Shown here piece after piece: positions 1 through 5,266 of a stretch of DNA of 5,297 bases. A program made the position numbers and the translations under genes. The notes beneath the pieces are model-generated. The model had not been told where the DNA came from, ran no database searches, and saw only the letters and a program-made list of their open reading frames with translations. Numbering within the stretch: position 1 is the stretch's first letter; every line of letters starts with the position of its first letter. This stretch comes from an uncultured Collinsella sp. GTDB lineage: Bacteria > Actinomycetota > Coriobacteriia > Coriobacteriales > Coriobacteriaceae. The stretch covers positions 1-5,297 of the forward strand of contig CAUDCB010000140.1 of the NCBI GenBank assembly GCA_958447915.1. Direction: 5' to 3'.

Positions 1-528
1 GCCTTCACGCGTGGTGCCGGCATCTTCGCTGGTATCGATCACGTACGCGCCGCACAAACGATCGGTCACGCCATCTTTTTGCACGTACACGTCCACATAG
101 CTACCCACGCCCGTGGCGCCGCCGACCGAGTGCTCGGCATCGACCGCCACCGAAACGGCAACCTTGCCTTTAGGCACCTCGAGCTTGTGGCTCTCGGCCT
201 TGGTGTAGACATTGCAAATCACGGCGTTTTTGGGAATGCGCGAGGTCGTCACGTCGCCGCGCACCTGACGCAGCTCGGTCGCCGCATCACGCGGCAACAG
301 ACTCGCCAGCCATTCCTGAGTTATGACATTGGTCTCGTCGAGGGTCTCGCCCGCATCGATATCGCGCGCCGCGACGCACACCTCAACGCGGTCGCCGCCA
401 TATTTTGCAAAAGTCTCGGCCTGGGCCTGTTCGGCTTGCGAGCGGATCGACGAGCCGTAGACCATGCAGAGCGCCGCGGCAAGCACGCCCGCGACCAGGC
501 TGATGGCGATGCGCTTGCTCTTGTTCAC
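1..528 (-). CDS. CpaB/RcpC-like SAF-domain protein, Flp/Tad pilus assembly type (3' part beyond the left edge)
   Basis: The frame is open from a GTG at 528-526 to the window edge, giving 176 codons with no stop, so the C-terminus is missing. The start is supported by AGAGGAG at 534-540, 5 nt upstream. The protein starts MNKSKRIAISLVAG and has one hydrophobic segment (about residues 7-25), which suits a membrane anchor or uncleaved signal. Residues about 46-110 look like an SAF domain, with VAARDIDAGETLDETNV and a later RIPKNAVI. After it comes LEVPKGKVAVSVAVDAEHSV and VGSYVDVYVQKDG, matching the RcpC/CpaB segment in which a 'G-VDV' strand follows the SAF domain. In known systems CpaB sits in the periplasm or cell wall zone and helps Flp/Tad pilus secretion. 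No other tad genes are visible, so the pilus role is inferred. An isolated SAF protein of another surface system is the main alternative. Confidence 0.72.
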   Translation of the reverse strand, partial: MNKSKRIAISLVAGVLAAALCMVYGSSIRSQAEQAQAETFAKYGGDRVEVCVAARDIDAGETLDETNVITQEWLASLLPRDAATELRQVRGDVTTSRIPKNAVICNVYTKAESHKLEVPKGKVAVSVAVDAEHSVGGATGVGSYVDVYVQKDGVTDRLCGAYVIDTSEDAGTTREG

Positions 529-543
529 GGCCGCTCCTCTCAA

Positions 544-572
544 GGTGGCACCGGGCAAATGCCCGTACCACC
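544..572 (-). other. Leader hairpin of the cpaB-like gene
   Basis: Read on the minus strand, GGTGG, then CGGGCA, a 2-nt TT loop, TGCCCG and CCACC form a stem of 6 bp (552-557 with 560-565) on top of 5 bp (544-548 with 568-572). A small 2x3 internal loop separates the two parts. The structure ends 3 nt upstream of the Shine-Dalgarno AGAGGAG (534-540) and leaves it unpaired. No T-run follows, so it is not an intrinsic terminator. It may stabilise the mRNA 5' end or affect translation; function is unknown. Confidence 0.45.
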
Positions 573-617
573 ATTGTCTGGGCGACCAGGGCGCAAAGCG
601 GCGCAATCGCAATCTTG

Positions 618-647
618 GTTTTACGTGTCAAACCAATTGCTGACCAA
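618..647 (-). promoter_or_regulatory. Weak candidate promoter of the cpaB-like gene
   Basis: On the minus strand TGGTCA (646-641, 4/6 to the -35 consensus), a 17-bp spacer and TAAAAC (623-618, 4/6 to the -10 consensus) would start RNA near 611 and give a leader of about 83 nt. A better -35, TTGACA at 631-626, has no convincing -10 at 16-18 bp. The poor boxes and the overlapping repeats suggest an activated promoter. This is a by-eye assignment only. Confidence 0.25.
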
Positions 648-657
648 AAGCTGACCA
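629..657 (-). promoter_or_regulatory. Three direct repeats with 11-bp phasing, candidate activator site
   Basis: On the minus strand the heptamers TGGTCAG (657-651), TGGTCAG (646-640) and TGGTTTG (635-629) follow each other at exactly 11 bp, one helical turn. Such head-to-tail 11-bp spacing is the known site geometry of OmpR/PhoB-type response regulators. The repeats overlap the likely promoter region of the cpaB-like gene. The cognate regulator is not in the window. A further inverted copy lies at 680-689. Confidence 0.4.
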
Positions 658-689
658 GCCCGTCAAGCTCGTGGCAAGATTTTGGTCAG
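640..689. repeat. 10-bp perfect inverted repeat upstream of the cpaB-like gene
   Basis: CTGACCAAAA at 640-649 and TTTTGGTCAG at 680-689 are perfect inverted copies separated by 30 bp. The left arm is also the middle unit of the 11-bp direct repeats at 629-657. A second, smaller inverted repeat, TTGGTTT (615-621) and AAACCAA (630-636), overlaps the same area. Together they suggest a regulator-binding region rather than an RNA structure. Confidence 0.45.
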
Positions 690-728
690 AACGTCGGCAA
701 AACGCATATTTCGAGGCGCTTTGGCAGC

Positions 729-763
729 AAAAAAGCCGCCTCCCGAACAGTTGAGAGACGGCT
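729..763 (-). terminator. Intrinsic terminator of rsgA
   Basis: In minus-strand RNA the arms 763-753 and 744-734 pair as 11 bp including two G-U pairs, around an 8-nt loop, and run straight into six U residues (734-729). It begins 17 nt after the rsgA stop codon. On the plus strand no T-run follows the stem, so it works in one direction. It separates rsgA from the cpaB-like gene. Confidence 0.85.
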
Positions 764-780
764 GCCATAGGAAAAATCAA

Positions 781-1965
781 TTACAGATGAACATCGGGGT
801 CGAGCATTTGGGCACTCACGCGCATGGATGACGCCAAGTTTTGGAACGTCTCCAGGCGCAGGCTATCGATCTGTCCCGCGTCCTCGGCCTCGCGAACGGC
901 ACAACCCGGCTCGTGAGTGTGCGTGCAATCGCCAAACCGGCACGCGCGCGACGCCTCGACGATCTCGGGGAAGGCACGCGCCAGGCCCCGCTCATGCCCC
1001 ACAAGCGGCAGGCTGCGCAGGCCCGGGGCATCGGCGATCACGCCGGCGTCGCCCGGCAGCGCCACCATCACGCGCGCAACCGTGGTGTGGCGACCTTGGT
1101 CATCACGCTCGCGCACGCCGCCAGTGGCCAGCGCATCGTGGCCCAGCAGCGCATTGAGCAGCGTCGACTTGCCGGCACCCGACTCGCCCAGAATCATGGC
1201 GCAGCTCCCGGCAGGCACGCAGGCACGGACCTCGTCCAGACCGAGGCCCTCGGCAGAGGACGTCACGATCACGCGAACGTCCGGACCCACCAGACGGCGC
1301 ACGCGGTCCAGATCGCGCTCGAGCTCATCGGCCTCGCAGCGGTCGGCCTTGGTGAGCACCACCACCGGCTCGGCATCGCAATCGAGCACCAACACCAGCG
1401 AGCGCGCCACGCGGTCGAGCAACACCTCGCCGGCGCCGAGCGCCTGCACGATCAGCACGCTATCCACGTTGGAGCAGAGTACCTGGCGCTCGCCGCGAGC
1501 GCGGCCGCGCCAACGCTCAAAGCTCGTACGGCGTGGCAGCACGCACTCGATCACGCCCATGTCGTGCCCGGGAGCACGGCGAACCGCCACGCGGTCGCCC
1601 ACGGCCGGCAGCAGCACCTCGTCCTCGCCACGCGACTTGGCAAACCCTACGGCATGCTCGGCACGAAACGCGTCATCGGCAGTCGCCACCAGCGGAAACC
1701 CGCGGTCCAGGCGCACCACGGCACCGAGCTGCATCTGCTCGGACTCCTCGGCCTGTGCGCAAAAGTCGTCAAATGCAGCCTGCTGAGCCGCATCGACCGG
1801 CAGGTCATCGAACGCCGGAACATCCTGCAATGCGTCAAGCCCCGGTACACTCGCCAGCAACTCCTCAGCAGATGCAGGGGCTTCAGTCGCGAGCTTCCGA
1901 CGACGATCACGCTTAGCCCGCGCCCCCGTCGTCTTTTTCTTCGCCTTAGCCTTAGCCTTAGCCAC
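781..1965 (-). CDS. rsgA: Ribosome small subunit-dependent GTPase RsgA (circularly permuted GTPase)
   Basis: The protein has 394 residues. RsgA binds the maturing 30S subunit in the cytoplasm and couples GTP hydrolysis to late assembly checks. An OB-fold-like region (about 80-150) is followed by GTPase motifs in permuted order: G4 TKAD (205-208), SSAEG (236-240), Walker A GESGAGKST (260-268), GRHTT (291-295) and G3 DAPG (312-315). The C-terminal zinc knuckle has C342, C347, H349 and C355. I chose the GTG at 1965-1963 because GGGAGG (1976-1971) lies 5 nt upstream. The longer frame reaching an ATG at 2052 would translate through a terminator. The N-terminus is unusual: about 24 very basic residues (KAKAKAKKK, KRDRRRK), then an acidic helix-prone stretch (33-78). 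The gene has its own terminator and probably its own promoter. The family call is secure. Confidence 0.96.
   Translation of the reverse strand: MAKAKAKAKKKTTGARAKRDRRRKLATEAPASAEELLASVPGLDALQDVPAFDDLPVDAAQQAAFDDFCAQAEESEQMQLGAVVRLDRGFPLVATADDAFRAEHAVGFAKSRGEDEVLLPAVGDRVAVRRAPGHDMGVIECVLPRRTSFERWRGRARGERQVLCSNVDSVLIVQALGAGEVLLDRVARSLVLVLDCDAEPVVVLTKADRCEADELERDLDRVRRLVGPDVRVIVTSSAEGLGLDEVRACVPAGSCAMILGESGAGKSTLLNALLGHDALATGGVRERDDQGRHTTVARVMVALPGDAGVIADAPGLRSLPLVGHERGLARAFPEIVEASRACRFGDCTHTHEPGCAVREAEDAGQIDSLRLETFQNLASSMRVSAQMLDPDVHL
1944..1963 (-). repeat. Hexanucleotide tandem repeat at the rsgA start
   Basis: CCTTAG on the plus strand occurs three times in a row (1944-1961) with two more matching bases after it. 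Read as rsgA codons, it gives repeated GCT AAG (Ala-Lys) directly after the GTG start, followed by a diverged GCG AAG copy. Six-base units keep the frame, so slippage would change only the number of Ala-Lys pairs. Confidence 0.7.
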
Positions 1966-2003
1966 AAACGCCTCCCAGCACCAAAAATCACAACTGAGCA
2001 GGT

Positions 2004-2031
2004 ATTTTACCCATAAAAAAGAGCCGGTCGA
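2004..2031 (-). promoter_or_regulatory. Candidate rsgA promoter overlapping the upstream terminator
   Basis: TAAAAT (2009-2004) matches five of six -10 consensus bases. TCGACC (2031-2026) matches four of six -35 bases at a 16-bp spacing. RNA would start near 1997, about 32 nt before the rsgA GTG. The -35 lies in the second arm of the ATPase terminator and the spacer contains its T-run. The location between a terminator and a well-spaced Shine-Dalgarno supports the assignment; the -35 is weak. Confidence 0.45.
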
Positions 2032-2050
2032 GCAAACGCTCGACCGGCTC
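2015..2050 (-). terminator. Strong intrinsic terminator downstream of the Ca2+ ATPase
   Basis: GAGCCGGTCGAGC (2050-2038 on the minus strand) pairs perfectly with GCTCGACCGGCTC (2033-2021) over 13 bp, with a GTTT loop and six T residues (2020-2015). On the plus strand the stem is followed by ACACAC, so termination is for leftward RNA only. It lies about 157 nt beyond the ATPase stop, after a second large inverted repeat. Confidence 0.92.
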
Positions 2051-2092
2051 ACACACTTTCCCTCAGCTTATGGCTCTGAGAGGTTATCCGAA

Positions 2093-2183
2093 GGCCCGCC
2101 CGCCGGGAGGGGTTTCTTCTGAGCGATCCCGCAGCGCGAAGCGCGAGGACCAGCGAAGAAGAAACCCCGCAGGCGGTCGGGCC
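2093..2183. repeat. Long two-part inverted repeat in the ATPase 3' region
   Basis: The inner arms GGGGTTTCTTCT (2109-2120) and AGAAGAAACCCC (2157-2168) match perfectly over 12 bp. The outer arms at 2093-2104 and 2172-2183 match at 11 of 12 positions, giving 23 of 24 pairs overall with a short 4x3 internal loop. The 36-bp centre holds a further small hairpin, GCGC-GAA-GCGC (2134-2144). No T-run follows on either side. It starts 23 bp after the ATPase stop. It may be a dispersed palindromic (REP/MITE-like) element, an mRNA 3'-end stabiliser or a structured RNA; only one copy is visible here. Confidence 0.75.
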
Positions 2184-2206
2184 GGTGGGAAGGATGGCCT
2201 TTCGAC

Positions 2207-4888
2207 CTACTCCTTCTCGACCGCGCGCATAATCGCCTTGTAGATCTCCATCAGCGGGATAATCAGGAAGGCCAGGCCCAGCGCGGCAAGAACACCCTTG
2301 AGCTCAAGCGTCACAGGTCCAAAGAACATCTCGGCAAGCGTCGGCTGCACGGTTACGATCACCGTCAGCACCAGCGCCAGCGCGGCCGAGGCCCACAGCC
2401 ACTTGTTCTGCTTCTTCATGCTAAACAGCGACGCACGACGGCTGCGCATATTGAAGCAGTGGAAAATCTCGACCATGTTGAGCGTGATGAACGCCATCAT
2501 CACGCCTTCCTCGTCGGCATTGCCGGCGATCATATCGGCGATATGGATGTAGCCCATGTCAAAGTACACGCCCACAAAGAAGCTCGCCAGCACCAGCACG
2601 GTGATGATTAGGCCCTGGACCACGCAGTCCAGACCCATATGTCCGGCAAAGACGCCGTCCTTGGCGTTGCGCGGCTTGCGCTTCATGATGTCGCCCTCGG
2701 CATCCTCCATGCCCAACGCGAGCGCGGGGAAGCAGTCGGTGACCAGGTTCACCCACAGCAGCTGCACCGGCTGGAAGATGGTAAAGCCGATGAGCGTGGC
2801 GATAAACACCGAGAACACCTCGGCAAGGTTGGCCGAAAGCAGGAACTGGATGACCTTGCGGATGTTGTCGTAGATACGACGGCCCTCTTCGCAGGCACCG
2901 ATGATGGTGGCGAAGTTGTCGTCGGCAAGCACCATGTCGGCGACGTTCTTGGTGACGTCGGTACCAGTGATGCCCATACCCACGCCGATGTCGGCGCGCT
3001 TGATGGACGGGGCATCGTTGACGCCGTCGCCCGTCATGGCGACGATCTGGTCGCGCGACTTCCAGGCCTCGACGATACGGGTCTTGTGCTCGGGCTGGAC
3101 GCGGGCGTACACGCCATAGTCCTCGATGTGCGCGTCGAGCTCCTCATCGCTCATGCGGTCGAGGTCGGCACCGGTGATGGCATGGCTGCGATCGGTGACG
3201 ATTCCCAGCTGCTTGGCGATGGCCACGGCGGTGTCGATGTGGTCGCCCGTGATCATGACGGTGCGAATACCGGCGTCGTGCGCTTCGCGGATGGCGTCGG
3301 CGACCTCGGGGCGAACGGGATCGATCATGCCGGACAGGCCGCAGAAGACCAGGTCGTGCTCGAGTGCAGCAGGGCTGCAGTCGCTCGGGACCTCGGTGTA
3401 GGTGCGGCTTGCCAGCGCCAGCACGCGCAGGGCCTCGTCGGCCATGGCCTTGTTGGCGGCCACGAGCTCGGCACGACGCTCCTCGGTCAGCGGGACGACC
3501 TTATCGCCCTCGTAGATGTGGGTGCACAGGCCGATCACCACGTCGGGCGCGCCCTTGGTGTACTGCTCGTACTCGCCGTCCAGGGTCTCGACGACCACGG
3601 ACATCATCTTACGGCCCGAGTCAAACGGGGCCTCGCCCACGCGCGGGTGCTCGGCATTCAGGCCGGTGAGGCCCGCCTTGCCGGCATCGTTGACGAGCGC
3701 GCACTCAGTCGGCTCGCCCACGGCCTCGCCCAGCTCCTCGTCCCACTGGGCATCGGAGCACAGGGCCATACCGGCCAGGAACTTCTCCTTAGGCGCAGCA
3801 AGCTCGTGCTTGACGACGGTCATCTTGTTTTGAGTAAGGGTACCGGTCTTGTCGGAGCAGATGGTCTGCGTGCAGCCGAGGGTCTCGACGGCAGAAAGCT
3901 TGCGGATAATCGCCTGGCGCTTCGCCATCTTGGTCACGCCAAGCGACAGCACGATGGTCACAACGGCGACCAGGCCCTCGGGGATGGCAGCGACGGCGAG
4001 CGAGACGGCAACCATAAAGGTGTCGAGCAGGGCAGTCGGGTCGGTGAGAACGTTACCCACGCCGTGGCGGAGGATATCGACGCCAAAGATTACGACGCAG
4101 ATGACGATAACCATGATGGTGAGGATGCGGCTGAGCTCAGCGAGCTTCACCTGCAGCGGCGTGAGCTCTTCCTTGGCCTCGGCCAGGGCGCCGGCAATCT
4201 TGCCCATCTCGGTGTTCATGCCGGTGCCGACCACGACGGCGCGACCGCGACCGTACACCACGGTGGAGCCCATGTAGCACATGTTCTTACGGTCGCCGAG
4301 TGGCACGTCGTCGGTGCCCGCGGCGAGCTCGATCACGTTGGCGTGCTTCTCGACCGGCACGGACTCGCCAGTCAGTGCGGCCTCTTCGATCTTCATCGTG
4401 GCGCTCTCGAGCACGCGGCAATCGGCCGGGACCGAGTCGCCCGCCTCGAGCATGATCACATCGCCAGGCACGAGCTCGGCGCTCGGCAAGTGCACGAGCT
4501 TGCCGTCGCGCAGCACCTTGGACTGCGCCGCGCTCATCTCCTGCAGCGCCTCGAGGGCCTCCTCGCTTTTAGCCTCCTGGACCACGCCCAGCACCGAGTT
4601 GACGATAACGACGAACATGATGATAGCGACATCGGCAAAATCCGCCTCGCCCTTGACCATGCCCGTGAGCGCGCTGATGACGGCGGCAACGATCAGCATG
4701 ATGACCATGGGGTCGGCCATCTGCTCAAAGAAGCGCTTCCACAGCGGCGTCTTCTCGGCTTCCTCAAGCTTGTTAGGGCCTGTCTTGGCGAGGCGCGACG
4801 ACGCCTCGTCGTTGCTCAGGCCGAGGTTCTCATCGACACCTTGGTCGCTGAGTACCTCCGCCGCGGCGGACAGGTATTCCTTTTGCAT
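2207..4888 (-). CDS. P2A-type Ca2+-transporting ATPase (SERCA/PMCA-like)
   Basis: The 893-residue, full-length P-type ATPase is a plasma-membrane pump expected to export Ca2+ (Mn2+ possible). In order: cation-ATPase N region (1-50), M1-M2 (about 59-103), actuator domain with TGES (173-176), M3-M4 (about 252-318) with IPEGL (302-306), phosphorylation motif DKTGT with D346, nucleotide domain with KGAPD (445-449), TGD (547-549), GDGVND (620-625), and M5-M10 (about 676-883). Residues aligned by eye with the SERCA Ca2+ ligands are present: E304 (M4), N687 and E690 (M5), N714, T717 and D718 (M6), E807 (M8). This points to two Ca2+ sites. The C-tail is short, with no obvious calmodulin-type extension. 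ATG 4888-4886 is preceded by AGGAGGGG (4903-4896) at 7 nt. The gene is monocistronic by its terminator. Its leader may control translation. Confidence 0.95.
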   Translation of the reverse strand: MQKEYLSAAAEVLSDQGVDENLGLSNDEASSRLAKTGPNKLEEAEKTPLWKRFFEQMADPMVIMLIVAAVISALTGMVKGEADFADVAIIMFVVIVNSVLGVVQEAKSEEALEALQEMSAAQSKVLRDGKLVHLPSAELVPGDVIMLEAGDSVPADCRVLESATMKIEEAALTGESVPVEKHANVIELAAGTDDVPLGDRKNMCYMGSTVVYGRGRAVVVGTGMNTEMGKIAGALAEAKEELTPLQVKLAELSRILTIMVIVICVVIFGVDILRHGVGNVLTDPTALLDTFMVAVSLAVAAIPEGLVAVVTIVLSLGVTKMAKRQAIIRKLSAVETLGCTQTICSDKTGTLTQNKMTVVKHELAAPKEKFLAGMALCSDAQWDEELGEAVGEPTECALVNDAGKAGLTGLNAEHPRVGEAPFDSGRKMMSVVVETLDGEYEQYTKGAPDVVIGLCTHIYEGDKVVPLTEERRAELVAANKAMADEALRVLALASRTYTEVPSDCSPAALEHDLVFCGLSGMIDPVRPEVADAIREAHDAGIRTVMITGDHIDTAVAIAKQLGIVTDRSHAITGADLDRMSDEELDAHIEDYGVYARVQPEHKTRIVEAWKSRDQIVAMTGDGVNDAPSIKRADIGVGMGITGTDVTKNVADMVLADDNFATIIGACEEGRRIYDNIRKVIQFLLSANLAEVFSVFIATLIGFTIFQPVQLLWVNLVTDCFPALALGMEDAEGDIMKRKPRNAKDGVFAGHMGLDCVVQGLIITVLVLASFFVGVYFDMGYIHIADMIAGNADEEGVMMAFITLNMVEIFHCFNMRSRRASLFSMKKQNKWLWASAALALVLTVIVTVQPTLAEMFFGPVTLELKGVLAALGLAFLIIPLMEIYKAIMRAVEKE

Positions 4889-4895
4889 ATAGAGT

Positions 4896-4997
4896 CCCCT
4901 CCTGGGATTCGGGCCACTCAGCAGATTGATGCCCGATCATAATTCCCAGGAGAAGGGCAAGGGCTCATCAAGGCTGCCGTGCTGAGCGGCAGTTGAT
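4896..4997 (-). promoter_or_regulatory. Candidate structured leader RNA with kissing loops that can hide the ATPase Shine-Dalgarno
   Basis: Read on the minus strand, P1 is ATCAA + CTGCCG paired with CGGCAG + TTGAT (4997-4967, 2-nt bulge) around the 7-nt loop CTCAGCA. After a linker, CTCCTGGGA (4952-4944) pairs perfectly with TCCCAGGAG (4907-4899). With C-G, U-G and U-G pairs outside, the stem grows to 12 bp and covers all of AGGAGGGG (4903-4896). Nested within, CGGGC (4935-4931) pairs with GCCCG (4914-4910). That hairpin's 16-nt loop contains TGCTGAG (4923-4917), the exact complement of the whole P1 loop. A loop-loop contact together with Shine-Dalgarno pairing is the layout of a translational switch. 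Ligand, if any, and activity are unknown; it matches no riboswitch class I know. Confidence 0.5.
4936..4941 (-). promoter_or_regulatory. Possible proximal -10 box of the ATPase
   Basis: TATGAT on the minus strand matches five of six -10 bases and would start RNA near 4929, giving a leader of about 41 nt. No good -35 stands 16-18 bp upstream (GCCCTT at 17 bp). If used, this promoter would make an mRNA lacking P1 and the anti-Shine-Dalgarno strand. It may instead just be the internal loop of the leader. Confidence 0.25.
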
Positions 4998-5006
4998 AGT
5001 GGAGCT

Positions 5007-5036
5007 ATGGTACCCCAAAGCGGCGGGTCTAGCCAA
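5007..5036 (-). promoter_or_regulatory. Possible distal promoter of the ATPase leader
   Basis: TTGGCT (5036-5031) and TACCAT (5012-5007) each match four of six consensus bases, with an 18-bp spacer. Transcription would start near 5000, just before the first base of P1 at 4997, so the whole folded leader would be made. The boxes are weak individually; the agreement of predicted start and hairpin start is the reason to list it. Confidence 0.3.
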
Positions 5037-5096
5037 AACAATCCATTTGGAAATAGGGTCCGTTCGCAACGATGCAGACCGTGTGATGTTCAACAT

Positions 5097-5114
5097 TGAT
5101 AAAACGTTTTTTCT
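5097..5114. promoter_or_regulatory. LacI-family-like palindrome, candidate operator
   Basis: TGATAAAAC followed by GTTTTTTCT is symmetric at seven of nine pairs around a central CG, including a perfect AAAACGTTTT core (5101-5110). LacI/GalR-family repressors typically bind palindromes of about this length with a central CpG. It lies about 150 bp from the rightward TATAAT and 210 bp from the ATPase start, so the regulated gene is unclear. No regulator gene is in the window. Confidence 0.3.
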
Positions 5115-5221
5115 TCGGCGCATCATCAAACTGAAATATCGCCCAGATAGCAGCGGTTAGAACGGTTGGTAAAGTTTTTGCATATACCGTTTTTTCGCAA
5201 AAAATGAACTTCTAATTCGGC

Positions 5222-5266
5222 ATACGGTCGATTTTTTGGGGTATTCGGTCGCCATTTCGTTATAAT
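5222..5266 (+). promoter_or_regulatory. Rightward promoter with 21-bp-spaced direct repeats
   Basis: A perfect -10 box TATAAT stands at 5261-5266. The -35 position (about 5238-5243, GGGGTA) is poor. ATACGGTCG (5222-5230) and ATTCGGTCG (5243-5251) are direct repeats 21 bp apart, two helical turns, and the second abuts the -35 position. A related ATTCGG lies at 5215-5220. This fits an activator-dependent promoter for a plus-strand gene beyond the right edge. Confidence 0.45.

Noticed and set aside
460..510. Possible lipoprotein signal (LAAALC) in the SAF-domain protein
   Set aside because: The residue before Cys is Leu rather than Gly, Ala or Ser, so it does not fit a lipobox; an uncleaved membrane anchor fits better.
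383..631. Minus-strand frame opening at a TTG near 631 with a signal-peptide-like beginning
   Set aside because: It has no ribosome binding site, overlaps the SAF-domain gene in another frame, and turns into a biased Arg/His-rich shadow sequence.
841..2016. Long plus-strand open frame opposite rsgA
   Set aside because: It is an antisense shadow caused by GC-rich codon bias: His/Arg/Ala-rich composition, no domain and no start signals.
1966..2052. 29-residue upstream extension of rsgA to an ATG at 2052
   Set aside because: It is encoded by the terminator hairpin and the spacer, is unlike RsgA, and a GGGAGG site points to the GTG at 1965.
2093..2183. The long palindrome as an intrinsic terminator
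   Set aside because: Neither strand has a T-run after the stem, and a proper terminator is present at 2015-2050.
2639..4942. 767-codon plus-strand open frame opposite the ATPase
   Set aside because: Its length is striking, but it mirrors ATPase codon positions, has a His/Asp/Gly/Leu-biased composition and no recognisable motif.
5007..5099. Plus-strand 30-residue reading frame starting at ATG 5007
   Set aside because: The GGAG-like site is too close to the ATG, the product has no recognisable features, and it overlaps the ATPase promoter region.
5175..5204. TTTTTGC/GCAAAAA and TTTTTT-CGC-AAAAAA inverted repeats
   Set aside because: These are simple A/T runs with short arms in AT-rich DNA and are easily explained by composition; no terminator or operator pattern is clear.
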